64,000 nt of DNA from Acanthopleura granulata (taxonomy: Eukaryota > Mollusca > Polyplacophora > Chitonida > Chitonidae). Shown in pieces: positions 10,023-22,280 of this stretch. A program made the translations under genes and the position numbers. Position 1 is the stretch's first letter. Each line of letters opens with the position of its first letter. The notes below the pieces were generated by a model that was not told where the DNA came from, did not search any database, and worked only from the letters and a program-made list of their open reading frames with translations. Location of the stretch: NCBI GenBank assembly GCA_016165875.1, contig JABBOT010000005.1:24515368-24579367 (forward strand), read 5' to 3'.

Positions 10023-11571
10023 AATAGAAGTATTTCAGCTTGGACTTGTACTGATGAATCATCGTTGTATAATAGAACCTATATTACAGAAGGACCTTAT
10101 ATATTCCACTGCTCTTTGCACATCTTATGCAAGAGCGACGATGATTTTTCACTAGGCGTCGATTACATAGGAACCCCGTTGCCATAGAACTGTTTCACTT
10201 GACAACACTGTTCCAGAGATCGGAATTGTTAATCTCTCGTCATATGACAATAATCGACATGAACCTGAAAGAAGATTCACTGGATGTGATGTGCCGGAAA
10301 CACGCTGGGAAAATTAACATTTGCAGCAAACTAATGGTGAAATAGAGACTCTGAAAACATGACATGGTGTCGTTTAGAAGTCTTATACTGGGTCATGTTA
10401 CCGCCCTCGTATTGTCTGAAAACAGCTAGATAAAGCAACTGCAATTCGACGTTCTCAAACAAGGACGCGTTGACTGCACCGATATGGCGAGGTCTGGAGG
10501 GCATGTTAGCGCTCTGGATTATTGACGAGCACCCGTACGCTGTCGTCTGTATCATATTCGCTAACAATACATTCCGGCTTAATGATACCTTTTTCTCTCG
10601 TCGAATTGGCCAATTTTAATGACAGTGTAACTTAAGTCGAACCATATCGACACTGAATAACGGTCGTGATTGGGGTCTCCGCTCGCCTCTGATAGAGCTG
10701 CTTTGTATTCAATGCTGAGACTGGCTAGACCTGTATTGCTATTTTCCCCGACACGTTATCCCGCAAAATTACTGCAACTCTAAGCCTCTTTTATCCTGTC
10801 TAATAATTAAAATCCCCGAGCAAAGTCGCGGATTGAATTGCCTTCCATATGAAATCTGCAGGGAAGAGGCTAGGGTCTCCACCACTTAGTGTTCGGCAAT
10901 CCAAGCTTAGCCTTTGGATTGATAAACCATTATGGTTTTCCCCTAGATTCGGGATTACAGTCTGTTAGGAATTGGCGAGCGTTTTGGCCAACATCATCCG
11001 AGAAAGTCGGAGCAGTCTATGTAACAACAGCACGCGATGATCTAGCTCTGTTTATCCTGTTCGCATCACACATTGAGATGCTGCTGCGGGAGGTAGTGTA
11101 ATTCCGCCTGGAGTTTCACGTTTACTGAAACATATCCAGCTCCTTTTGTCTTGTATTGTTAGCGACAGCGAGTTTTGTCGACAACACTTCTTTCAAACCT
11201 AGCCTTTACTGTGCACTATAGAAATCACGCGATTTAAATTTGGTAAACTTAAGATGTAGAGTTTGTGAATTCATTTTAACAATTTTGTTACCAACAGGCG
11301 TCTAACAATTCTTCGACTTCCGGAAAACAAGTTCTGGTATATCTTAAGAAATGTTCAATGTATTTGACCCATAGGTTCAGCCATCATCATTCAGTCATTC
11401 TTTGGGTTATGTTGTCACTAACATTGCAATGTAACAGATTACAAGGTATATGTACATAACATTTTTATATGCACAACACATAAAAGTTTGTTAACATATC
11501 TTCTTGTTATGACAGAATATGAACAGGCAAGTCCGTTAAGATCAAGGGGGGAGTATGCTTGAAAAGTTATA

Positions 11572-11812
11572 TTTATTCATTTATTTATTTATATATTTGA
11601 TTCATGTTTTACGCCGTTCTCAAGAATATTTCACTTATACGAGGCAGGACAGCATTATGGTGGGAGGAAACCGGGCAGAGCCAGGGGGAAACCCACGACC
11701 AGAAAGGAAGCCATCATGAGCTGGACTTGAACTCACAGCGACTGCATTGGTGGGAGGCTTCTGGGTCATTACTCTGCGCTAGTGCGTTAAGCAAATGAGC
11801 CATAGAGGCCCC
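11572..11812 (-). mobile_element. tRNA-derived SINE (family 1) with internal deletion
   Basis: Both ends are present: an ATTTATTT tail at the left and, at the right, the head read in reverse (GGGGGCCTCTATGGCTCATTTGC...). The B-box is intact (GAGTTCAAGTCC on the minus strand). About 40 bases between CACGACCA and GAAAGGAAGCC are deleted. Confidence 0.86.
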
Positions 11813-11954
11813 CTGAAAGTTATAAGCCTATGGCTGACGAAAGCGTTCGAGTGAGTACGAAATTTTGATAAAATGTTCATTTAATTATCCGTTGAGTGCT
11901 GTCGCAGGCCTCATTTAATTATTGCTTAATTTCGCATGCGAAGGTTTAATGCAT

Positions 11955-12100
11955 ATTTGTGTATTATTTATTTATTGATTTATCTATTTATTTGTTTATT
12001 TTATTTTACTTGGAGCCTGAAATCATTACTAACATATACTTATGAAAACTTATACGGCGACGGTCTGATTTGCACATGGAGGAAACTGTGGTGCCATAAG
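11955..12100 (-). mobile_element. Doubtful old SINE remnant
   Basis: An ATTTATTGATTTATCTATTTATTTG run is followed by ACTTATACGGCGACGGTCTGATTTGCACATGGAGGAAACTG. This resembles the family 1 order (tail, ACTTATACGACGG, TGGGAGGAAAC) at low identity. Confidence 0.3.
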
Positions 12101-12233
12101 CGAACAAGTCTCCAATAACACCTACTTCACAAATCTCTAACATCAAGAAACGACCAAGCCACAAATTAAAACGATTCGTTCAGATGGTACAAATCTGTGA
12201 TAACTTCGTCATTTAAGCTGCCTATGTACTCAC

Positions 12234-12415
12234 CTCGTAACGTTTGATGCCCAAGGAGGTGTGGGTGCCGACCGCCACGTTAAATCCATCGGCCAGCATC
12301 CTGGGAGATTCCGCGGGGTCATGGACGGCCACCTTGATCCCGACTGCGGTGCGAGGGGTTAACAGGTACTCGTACTGCTCTACATTGATCACAAACGACA
12401 GACCGGATGACGGAC
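12234..12415 (-). CDS. DEG/ENaC channel exon 4: palm-domain block
   Basis: Acceptor GGGTTGCAG and donor GAG|GTGAGT bound 182 bases: two bases of a split Gly codon followed by 60 complete codons. The peptide contains GLSFVINVEQYEYLL, then GIKVAVHDPAESP, then GFNVAVGTHTSLGIKRYE. This matches the conserved family block (G-L-x-L/F-V/I-x-N-V-E-x-x-E-Y-L ... G-I-K-V-x-V-H-D-P ... P-G-T-x-T-S), which forms strands of the palm domain. After exon 2 it is the clearest family evidence. The segment normally just before it, with a conserved C-Y/F-T-F-N, is not in this exon and was not found in the 5.3 kb towards exon 3. Confidence 0.93.
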
Positions 12416-12639
12416 CTGCAACCCAACAAAAACAAAGAATGTGTCAAATGTCCTATTTATTTACATACTTGGCTAGAAAATCAAAAATTTATGACTTGCA
12501 TGAATCATTTAATTAATTTTTTTTTCGTAGAGGAAACAATAGAGAGGCTTAAAGAGACCACCAAATTTGTTTAGGAATTCCCACCGACACAAAAGTGCAG
12601 TTTTATTCGTTATTTAAGGCCACACTCACTTTTACTTCT

Positions 12640-12740
12640 TTTACTTATGCCATGGTGGCCTGTGTGATATCCGTGGAGGACACAGGTGGGACCAGGGAAA
12701 AAAACACAGACCTTTGGGAAGTAACACTGAAAGCAACTGA
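12640..12740. mobile_element. Diverged SINE-like repeat, copy B
   Basis: GCCATGGTGGCCTGTG, then GGTGGGACCAGGGAAAAAAACACAGACCTTTGGGAAGTAACACTG, parallels copy A at 1545-1655. The minus strand shows a CAG followed by a Cys-rich reading that can look like an exon. The match to copy A shows it is a repeat. Confidence 0.45.
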
Positions 12741-15700
12741 ATCTTGAAAATTTCCAACAGGAGAATGGTAAGTCGGTATATTACATTCGCGCGTCATCGA
12801 AACGATATTATTGACGAAGCGTCATTCAGTATTAAAACTGCCATGAAATAATTAACCACTAGTCTATTTAAGCAGACGGTAAAATTTTAGACAAATTAGT
12901 TTAAATAGAAAGAGAGAGGCGAACCGATTGTCGACAACGGAATCTGGCGTTTCCAAATCACCAGAGACTGAGAGTTTTACATGGAAGAGATGGGAATACT
13001 AATCTCCTAAAGTCAGATATCTGCAAATTTGTTTTCGAGCGTGTCTTGATATATTTTTAAAGGAAGTCCAACATTGAAACAACAACTGTGGGAGGGTGAC
13101 AAAAGATTTGTTTTGTGTCATAGCTGTGTTGAAAATGCACATTTCCTGACATGTTGCCCTCGCCTTTTTTGCTAGCATGTCGATGTTTCCATAATTTTAT
13201 TAGTAAACGTTTAAAAGATGTAACTGATGTAAAAATTACATTGAAACTCAAAATTGTTGTTCTCTAGAAAACCCCATGCCACGCATGAGGCTACCAATCA
13301 GCCCAGTGTTAGGGACCAAATTTAAAACAGTGGTACCGCTCTTATTTATGCCTGCTACATATGTATTGTGTACACTTAGTATACTGGGAAGAAGAATGAC
13401 GCCATTTCCTGGAGGGAGGTGACTTGGAGAACTCTCCTGGTGTAAACGGGATGAACAGATGTAGGATGTATGGGTGACAACCCAGAAACACGGGCTAGCG
13501 AGCCGTTAAGTTTCTCCAGGTTTTATTATAGGTACAGGCTAGTACAACCGATTTTGCTGTGACCCAGTTCAGATGTTGCCCGGGTAGGACCGAGGGGGAA
13601 AACAGTGGGAGGGTGAGGAAAGCGTGTCCATCGGTGCTGTTTCCGTTTCTATTGCGTGGCAACACATCTGTCTTCGTTCGTTTCGTCGTAAATGTCTTAC
13701 GGGTTTTCACCGGAGCCTTCGTTATCAACTGTTCGCGTGCAGTTAAATAGAGCTAAACGCTTAACGCTGTGCGAAAACGTCATGGTGCTTAAGTGAATAG
13801 GCACATTATGTCTAATTGAAGCCGTCTGCTTTATTCAGGGGATGTTTTACAAGGTGTTTGGCCGGCCGCCATAAAGCGTGTGATGATTCGTCGAATTGTA
13901 TTGGTGCTCACACAGAGTCCGGTGGCCGCTCACGGCGCATGACACATTCATATGAAACCTGGGCTCATAAATAAGTTGAGCCTATGCACAGGCACAGCTC
14001 GCTGCCAGCGACTAACAGCCAATGTGATTACTCGGCCGAGGTGTTACCAATTTGCCTGTTTAAAGAAACATTATCACCATAATACAGCGGCCTCATGAAT
14101 TGTGGGGAAGAAAAAAAACATCACTACGGAAATATGGAAGGTTGCATATTTCTTATGGAAGTCAAAAGGAGTTTGAAAGTGAAAAAAAGGTAATATTTCG
14201 AGGAAGACAACTTATCGCAATATGAATGTCGTATGGATTAAATAAACGAAATGAAATCTTCGCCAAGTATTAATTTTTGGGATTTCCTTAAGCTAGATCT
14301 TTTTATGCACGGGAACAGTGCACAGGAGCCGAAAGGATATTGCTGTTTTTGAATGCAAGTGGATGACTCAAACAGCGATTCCCACACCATGGCTTTTGCT
14401 ACAAGGGCCCTTCACTCCGGTCGACATTGGAATTTCTTTTTAGGACAACAGGAAAATGGGAGCCCGGGAAATTTCTCCTATACATGGTGTCGTTTTTATA
14501 AACAAGACAATAAAAGATAAATGTCAGATGTTCAGCGACACATCGTGTCTATCTACATCAAGTCATCAGAATCATCTTCCTCGTTAAATTAATTAAAGCA
14601 AAGTGAATGAGACAAATACAATGTGCCCCATTTGTAAGGGAAATTTTTCAGGCAGAATAGATTTGGGAGTATTTCCCCAAGACACAATCGTTGATGCATA
14701 TCATGTTGTTATTTGCCTCTTACAAATGTGTGTTTGTAAAGCTCTCGCGCGGGTGACACTGTTTAGTGTCCTCACTGGGTCGTGCTGTTAGTCTGCAAAT
14801 ATAAGTAATCGTGAAATGGAAATGGAACCAAAACAATATTCTCCATGCATCCTTCCTTGTTGGTTATGTGCATTTGTACAATAACAGTAATGAATCACAA
14901 GGAAAAAATGTAAGGGGGCGGGGGGAGTTGGGGGAGAACGAGAGGAAATGTTTAGTTTTGAAAGAGGTGTTCAATCATATGTCCGTGGAGAAAAGAAATG
15001 CAAACAGTTACTGCAGGGAACATGCACGATGATTGACACTTGGTGACAGTGGGTGGCGTTGAGAGTCAAATGTTTGCACAGCACGGTGTTAAAACTGCTC
15101 CCTGGCCTAGCCTACACAACCCACCTGCTTGTATTCACAGGCTGATTCCCAGGATGGACAGGCTTGTCTTCTCTACGCGAGATTCCTTCCGATGATGGTG
15201 TTCATCTATCGATCAACACTAATGCATTTCACTAATTACTTGCCTGTCACTGTTTATCGGACACTCCGGCTATGAAAATCAATTAGAAGAAAAGCCGAGT
15301 AAAGGCAAATCCCACATACTCCGGCTTGCGCAGAAAACAAGTCAGTATAAATAAAATATATACTTGTATGAAGCGTGCGAGGACGGCAGCAGCAGGCACG
15401 TAACCATTGCTATAGAGTCTGCACCTTCTACCCACCATCGGCCGTGTTGATATTCATTACAGAACCAGAGCGGTTTCATATACCAGAAAACCTGCCACCA
15501 GTACACTCCATTAACACAGGCCATTATTACAAAACCCATTATTGTACACTGGTCTTTAATACTAGGTTTTGCCAGGCGTTGGTGACTACAGTTGTTCCAC
15601 AAATAGAGATAATATCGGCTCAACTCCAAAAAAGAATACTCGTCCAACAAAGGAGTGTTATTACAAAAAACAATTCCAGATTGACTCCAGACTCCCATAT

Positions 15701-16394
15701 AACTGATATCATTTCCAGGCATTGTCCTCCACACATCAAATGACGGGCATTATATGCTTACCTGTCTCCACGAATGGTCTGTTGTTGTTTAAGCAATTAT
15801 GGAAACTCTCATACATTGAGAATCATGGTTATCTTCACAAACTACAGGAAGTATTTACTCTACGCAATGAATGCGTCGTATCAACTCCAGTGCTCGGTGC
15901 ACAATAGGCATTATAGTTCACACCATTATTACACACGTGTCTTGATTGTCATTTTGAGATGTTCATGTTATGAATACCATTTTCAATGTGACATGGTATC
16001 CCAATCGAACCCACCCGAAAAAAACTTCAACAACAAAGCGCACTAATGGAAATCTTCCCTTCACTTCACTTGAACAATAGCACGCATTGCTCACTTTACC
16101 TGAAATGCGTCATTTCATTACCACAGTGTCTGCCAAGATACACTAACCACGTGTAGAACGTGTCTATGTAACCTATGTAGGTGACTAGAGAAAACCGCAT
16201 TTCCAGGGTAAAAAAATGTAAAAATGAGTATGGAGTTCTGCATTTGACAGAAAGTGCATGAGGTTTTTTCAACTTGTACTTGTATTGCATATATTTTGAA
16301 CCTGGCTTATCTATAACAAATTCGTGTTTTGGTGAATCCAGAATTCATATGAATATACACCTGCGCCGAGATCTTCAGTTCTTCATTTACGTGT

Positions 16395-16872
16395 AATATT
16401 ACTATACCCATCTGAGATCAGTACCTGAGTGTTTGATTTACCTGTCATATTACTATTCCAACCTATGATGAGTACCTGAGTGTTTGCTTGACCTGCCATA
16501 TTACCACCCACCTGTGATGAGTACCTGAGTGTTTGATTTACCTGTCATATTACCACCCACCTGTGATGAGTACTTGGGTGTTTGATTTACTTGTCATATT
16601 ACAACCAACCTATGTCGAGTACTTGAGCTCCTAATTTACCTGCAATATTACTACTCACCTGTGGTGAGAACTTGAGTGTTTGATTTACCTGTATTATTAC
16701 TACTTACCTGTGATGAGTAACTTAGCGTTTGATTTACCTGTTATATCACTATACTCACCGATGATGAGTACTTGAGTGTTTGATTTACTTGCCATGTAAC
16801 CACCCACCTGTGATGTGTACTTGGGTGTTTGATTTACCTGTAAAATCACAACCCACCTGGGACATGAACTTG
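16395..16872. repeat. 49-bp minisatellite, about 10 copies
   Basis: The unit is close to ATTACCACCCACCTGTGATG + AGTACTTGAGTGTTTGATTT + ACCTGTCAT. The GTAC(C/T)TG(A/G)G landmark recurs at 16421, 16472, 16521, 16570, 16619, 16668, 16717, 16768, 16817 and 16866. Spacing is 49 bp, with two steps of 51. Copies are diverged, so the array is not very recent. Confidence 0.92.
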
Positions 16873-17335
16873 TCTTTTCGCCTTCTCATGGAACCTAAAT
16901 GTATAGCACAAACCCACATCGGTCACAGTTTCGGTAAAATTCCACGGGCCGCATTCAACACTATTCCATGTACAGCTGAAGGAACAAAGAATTAAAACAT
17001 TTAGAATTAAAGCTGAATGTTTTTAACCCAATTTTTTGACATTCTTTGAGATTTTGAAGAGCTGATTTGTTTTTTACGGGAGAATATTATATTTTTGCAG
17101 TTCTTTTCAATATTTATATTTGTTATATTTTAGAGGTAAAGTATGTATGGTGTTGCGCTTAAACTGTTAATTACGTTTAAAACATTTAAATTGTTTCCGG
17201 GAAATATTTCAAGCATCAAGGAAATAACGAGTTTAACGTCAATCATTGATGCTAACTATTACATTTAATAATTCAATTCAGTCATATTTTAAAATAATTT
17301 TGAATAAACGCTATGAGACGAAATTAAGAAAAATG

Positions 17336-17695
17336 CATGAGGTATGCAGATGGAGCATCCAGATAATATTAAGACTAGCATTTTAAATTGTAAGGATGAA
17401 TATTTATTTTAATGATATATATACTGAGGCCAACCATTCACGGTTTATTAGCACTGGGGATAAACATTCGAAAATTTCAAGGTATCGGTGACAAGCGCTG
17501 ATACATGTAAATAGACATGTCAGTGGGAATCTCTGCATTAAAATCATGAGGTATGCAACTGGAGCATTCAAGTATTATTAAGCATAGTAATTTAAAATTG
17601 GAGGATGCGTATTCACGATCATGGTATATACTGGAAACAACCATTCACGCTTCATTAGCATCGAAGGCAAACATTCGGTTATTTCAAGTTTTCAT
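17336..17695. repeat. Two diverged copies of a ~150-bp block, 209 bp apart
   Basis: CATGAGGTATGCA(G/A)(A/C)TGGAGCAT(C/T)CA starts at 17336 and again at 17545. Both copies continue through ATATACTG..CAACCATTCACG..TTAGCA and AAACATTCG..ATTTCAAG. The second copy ends only about 20 bp from the donor of exon 3. Confidence 0.75.
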
Positions 17696-17719
17696 TATAA
17701 CAGATATGCCCTTGTGTAC

Positions 17720-17887
17720 CTCTGTATTAAATCCTCCTTCCTGTGAGAGACATTTCTCAAGAAGTCGCAGTATGTAATGTCATCGAGGGCGGCCGAGGAG
17801 TGTCGGGTCCTTGAGCTCTGGCTATCACCACGGCCGATCGTATCTTGTATGGCCGTGTACTTCTGGGCATTGACAAGCTCAGTCAAC
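17720..17887 (-). CDS. DEG/ENaC channel exon 3: first extracellular segment
   Basis: Acceptor TATTTCAG|G and donor AG|GTACAC enclose another 168-base exon, phase 2 on both sides. It joins exon 2 in frame as ...NMFK-LTELVNAQKY. The roughly 56 residues are hydrophilic, with one cysteine in TYCDFLRN and an N-glycosylation sequon NVS, and they end SHRKEDLIQ. In the family, this part of the extracellular domain (finger region after TM1) is poorly conserved, so the assignment rests on position, splice signals and phase. The donor is in phase 2 but exon 4 begins with two bases of a split codon (phase 1). The two therefore cannot be joined directly and at least one exon lies between them. Confidence 0.8.
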
Positions 17888-20800
17888 CTGAAATAACAGC
17901 TACACATTAATTTTTTGACACAAACGGTCTAAATATTGCCGTTCAGAAGATTGATGGTCTGGACCTTAAAATAATGATATACAATTTCCAAAAGGAACAT
18001 TGGAATTTACCCAGCTAAATGGTCAGCTTGGTACAATATGCCTCCAGTAGATGGACAAGCACATCAGATCTGTGGGTCTGGTGATATACATTTATTCCGA
18101 AAATTTATGGTCCTTAATTTTAAGAATTACACCTGTATTATTTCATTATACTATTTCTCAAGAGATAGGTATAAATAAAGGCAAAAACCAGAATTAGCAG
18201 CAGTAAAATACGCAGCTAAACTGTTAGCTTGGTCATGTTGGTATAACATACTTCGAACGGTTAAAAAAGACGTCAATTCCTGGCGTGAATCTCGCAGTAA
18301 AACAATATATTACAGAAATTCCGAAAATTGGTTTTCCTGAATTTTCAGAATTATGGGTTGTCTATATCTTGACTTTATTCAAAATGCCTCTCAGGACAGG
18401 TTATCATACGGGTGATGTATACTTGGGAGAGTTTAAAAATAATGCGCTTTGGTTCTGCAATACCATTACATCTAGAACCACGAAAAGTGATTATAATTAA
18501 ATATGGTTTAATTTTGCCAAAGCAGTTTCACAAATACAATCGCAAATACGCCCAACACAAATGTAGAAAATCTATAGCAGGAAAAAGATTAAAGTATAGG
18601 CCTATAATGGGGTAAATCTAACCGAAAGACTCAAATGAAATATTTCCACAACGCAGTAATATCTACCCGCGGCAGTCAGTAAACCCATATCACGTGTTTA
18701 CATAGTGTCCAGCTAAGCTTATTTTGAAGACATGTCTTGTCCTAACTGCTAACACGACACTATATACTTCGCCAAAATTCACCAGTTCAATCTCTTCAAG
18801 GTTATCAACGACACACATTTTCTTCGAAAGATGTCTGGAAGCCAGAAGAAACGTGTCCAACTAAGACTTTATGGCATTTTCTCAAAATGTATAATTTTGG
18901 TTTCGAAAATTTGACATGAAGGTATAAAACAGCTAAAATAAGGCAAATTAATGCAAACGTTCCGAATGTGGAATATATGAGATGGTATATTTAAGACATG
19001 GTATAAACATACAGTCAGAAACATTCGGTACTGTGTCAGACACACCATTGCAAATAATTTTGGTCGGTGGGTAAAATTGGAAATTTATCGTGACATCTAT
19101 CTATCAATCATTTCATTATAACAAACACAAGTGAGAATATCTATGGTAATGTAGAAAACATTGCTAAGGCACAGAATCACTGGAAAATGTTTACATCGCA
19201 AGGTATAAAAATTGCCATGGTGGACTAGAATGAAACCCAAGCATAGTTCTTCGACTTAAAGGCGTATGATGTCATACTGAACATGTCCATGTCCTCCACC
19301 AAAGACAAGCGTTGTTACACCGAAAATTACTTTGTCACTGTCATAAATAGTCAAAAATTTAGTGGTTTTCTTCCAGAAATTGGCAAGGAATGCTAAATAT
19401 CTCCAATGTGGGAGATATAATATGATTGATGATATTATAGGTGGATCTGGCATGAGAAATAACCAAATGACTGTTGAAATGTTAACTGCGGAAATTTGTA
19501 ATAAATGTACCTTGGCATCTGATATCACTGGGTATTACAATTTCTTTATGCGTGTATGCAAAATGTGCGTTTTTTTGTCAAAATGGAATCTTGGCTTGCT
19601 ACAAAACAACACAGTCTCGATCAATGGATTGAATTGTTAAGTGGAACAGAATTTATCTGCACACTTGGTTGATCAAAGTTAAGGGATCATCAATATTTTA
19701 CACGCTTAAAATCTCGGCAATACCTAATATTTTAGGAGATGGGATCTCAACAGATTTATAAATTATTTATCTGTAACTGCGGGCGATCGTTACGTTATTC
19801 TCTTACGCACGGGCTAATGTCTTGTGGCATTAAAACCCGTTCACAATGTCCGGCTCAGGGATTCATGAAGAGAGTATCGTTAATTTGTTATTGCAGGTCG
19901 ACATCAGGCTGGAGTATCAAAGCCGCGCGCGCGCACGCTCAGCCCAGAGTTTTCGTCAAACATAATGGCGGAGCGCTCCAGTGCAATCTCAACCACGCTA
20001 TTCTACCTTGACAAAGTTAATTTGTACATTGGATGGTCGTTATTTCTCTTCCAGCGGATTTCATCTATAAATGGATCGGGTTTCATCGTGATCTGTTTTA
20101 ACGAGGGAATTCTTTCCACAGATTTGAGAATTTCTCTCCAGTCTTCGTTCGCATACAGACAAATCAAATCTCTTAATTATACAGGAGAAACCCTTGTTAC
20201 ATATGCCACACAGACCAATCAAAAATCTTACGAGACGACTGAATTGCAATTTGGTCATGTATAGATCAATCAAATCTGTTACCTGATAACACATCACAGA
20301 GCAACTCCTTTCCATAGATAAGCTGACTCCAACTCAGATAGCTTGGACTCAGTGTAATATACTTTACATCTGAGTGAATGAATTAATGAATGAATGGTGA
20401 TCGAACGCATCATATTGGCAGTATAACGGCTGTACCATCTTTACGTCTAAACTAACCCGTCTGTGTGTGAGCGCATACAGATACCTACACATACATTCAG
20501 CGCAGGTCTTCCTAACACTAAAGATCAATGTAATTCAAACATCATGCTTACATCACAACAAATTTTGAGATAAGTATGGTATCACAGCTTTGTGATTGTC
20601 ATTACAAACGTATTGATCTAATATGAAATTTTGTATAAAATTGACTGTGAGTCAACTAATCCTGTATGCCACATGGATTTGGCGCAGAGCTACTGGAGGC
20701 ATTTTCGACTCCACATGTGCAAATACACGACAATATGTCTCTATATCCAACAAGTGCAAGGCACAATATGTGCTTTCATATTTATGCTTATTATTGTCAT

Positions 20801-22112
20801 AGTTATTCTCAATTGCAGTTAATAGAACATTGCTTCACTACAGTTTGACACACGTCTGACAGAACAATTTCGTGTAGGCAGTATTATTTCAGGAAGTCAT
20901 TATTATCAAGGCATCTGGCCAGAGGAACTGTATCCAAACATATTGCCGATGTCGATGGGAGTTGGCGGAATTGGGCTGAGAAATGGAAAGCGAGTCCACG
21001 AACGATGCGTTTTATTTCTGGCTGATTTAAACGAACACTGTTATCTTGTCAATCGAGACCAAAACCTTTGATTAATGGCATATGCAATGAAGATTGTACG
21101 ACGGATACGAAACTACGGCGCATTGCCATTCACGTCCAGTAAAACACACTGGCCGACGTGTTGTGCTTCGCAGTTTTGCCTGTATTATCTGTTGTCAACA
21201 AGGAATTATCTCAGAGGTGATCAGTAATTGAGAATATCAAAAAACAGGTATTCCCTTAAAACTAAGCAATTTTCCGTCCGGAGAACATATGTGCTGATTA
21301 TGTGAAATTAGTGATCTCTATGTTTTTCATTCCATAATTTTGATTCTGTCATATTAATTGCACAGGAAATGACGTCACGGCTGGACAAATTTCACAAGAT
21401 CTAGGACTTATGCAAGTAATCAATTAAACTACATCAATTCATACCAGTATTAAGGAGAAGAAATTAACTGGAATCTGAAATAAACCCTCTCAGTAATTTA
21501 CAACTGCATAAAAAACATAATCTAAATTGGCATATATGCGAGCTGGCTAAGTTATTGTTGACGTATACATACTAAAATTCATTCCATATTTATCTATTTG
21601 TAATTTCAATCTGACTAGTCCCTGTATGTCATCTCCCTTTTTGTCAACAGATGCTGGAAGACCGGTTTTAAGCTTATTTCACATGCAAACTCGATAGTAA
21701 ACAAATCATATACAAACGCGTGTGTACGTGTGTAGGTTTACACTAAAGTGGTGTTGGTAAAAAAATATTCAAATCATTATCTGTTAAGAGTCACGAAATA
21801 GAATTAAATATTTTAGTATTTTTGTGAGAATTTCCCAACTTTTATAAACACACTGTTTCATCATACATCTACATATACATTGTTGTCTGTCGATAATATG
21901 TTTATCTTATTTTCATATTTTTTAATTTAAAAGGATATTATACTTCAAGATTCCTGGTTTAATAGTAAACGGCATGTTTTTTTGGGGGGGCTCAACTGAG
22001 CATCATGTGGCAATTAAATTTTATACCCTCTTAGAATTACATATTACCTTACGATAAAATGTAGATGTGTTACCAATAATTTCTCCATACACTAGATATC
22101 TAGAAGACTTAC
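17888..22112 (-). other. Intron 2 of the channel gene
   Basis: A 4.2-kb intron with GTAAGT donor and TATTTCAG acceptor. It contains a weak duplication near 18.0-18.35 kb, an alternating GC tract at 19922-19938 that could form Z-DNA, a short TGAA-rich run at about 20372-20397 and a T7G7 homopolymer at 21977-21990. Otherwise nothing was recognised. Confidence 0.78.
18005..18350. repeat. Degenerate ~200-bp tandem duplication
   Basis: CAGCTAAATGGTCAGCTTGGT at about 18012 recurs as CAGCTAAACTGTTAGCTTGGT at about 18212. TTCCGAAAATT...TTAATTTTAAGAATTA at about 18095 recurs as TTCCGAAAATTGG...TGAATTTTCAGAATTA at about 18318. Spacing differs by about 20 bp, so an indel lies between. Confidence 0.5.
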
Positions 22113-22280
22113 TTGAACATATTAAGGTTACAGATGGTGACAGCGGGGAAGGACAGAGTGCTGACATAACTAGTGTCGATTGACGTGTGACTGGGTCGAC
22201 TCGTGAACAGACGAACGCGGTCCCAGAGTTGAAATGACAGGAGGACAAGACTGGACAACAACAACAGCAGCCAGAGTAAC
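22113..22280 (-). CDS. DEG/ENaC channel exon 2: TM1 and FPAVTICNLN motif
   Basis: Acceptor TGTTTCAG|G and donor AA|GTAAGT enclose 168 bases, entered and left in phase 2. The first base completes an Arg codon begun in exon 1. The exon then encodes a strongly hydrophobic helix, LLWLLLLLSSLVLLSFQLW (about residues 183-201), which is TM1. An extracellular stretch follows and contains FPAVTICNLN (about residues 226-235). That motif directly after TM1 is diagnostic of the DEG/ENaC superfamily (Pfam ASC). It is the strongest identification in the window. Confidence 0.93.

Larger units (their letters stand above)
9533..12233 (-). other. Intron 4 of the channel gene
   Basis: A 2.7-kb intron containing four SINE remnants (9633-9777, 9907-10022, 11572-11812 and a doubtful one at 11955-12100). 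The stretch from 10200 to 11500 shows no repeat or coding signal I can support. Confidence 0.8.
12416..17719 (-). other. Intron 3 region with at least one unplaced exon
   Basis: Exon 3 leaves in phase 2 and exon 4 is entered in phase 1, and the family's C-x-x-G-x-x-C...C-Y/F-T-F-N segment is absent from both. At least one exon of 3n+2 bases is therefore expected here. I looked on the minus strand for Cys-aromatic-x-Phe-Asn codons next to acceptable splice sites and found no convincing case. The region holds a diverged repeat (12640-12740), a 49-bp minisatellite (16395-16872) and a 209-bp-spaced duplication (17336-17695). From 12740 to 16390 I see no other supportable feature. Confidence 0.6.

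Noticed and set aside
12660..12740. Candidate missing exon on the minus strand starting after ATTCAG with a Cys-rich reading
   Set aside because: The sequence matches the dispersed repeat copy at 1545-1655, has no C-(Y/F)-T-F-N motif and no suitable donor.
13060..13160. Minus-strand CIFNT and CCFN words near pyrimidine-rich acceptors as the missing DEG/ENaC exon
   Set aside because: In-frame stops, wrong phase and no family context around the words.
15342..15743. Overlapping open frames of about 130 and 122 codons on opposite strands
   Set aside because: Lengths are within chance expectation for a 64-kb window, composition is not protein-like, and there are no splice partners or domains.
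16395..16872. Could the regularly spaced repeats be a CRISPR array?
   Set aside because: Units are contiguous tandem copies with drift, not identical repeats separated by unique spacers, and the genome is eukaryotic.
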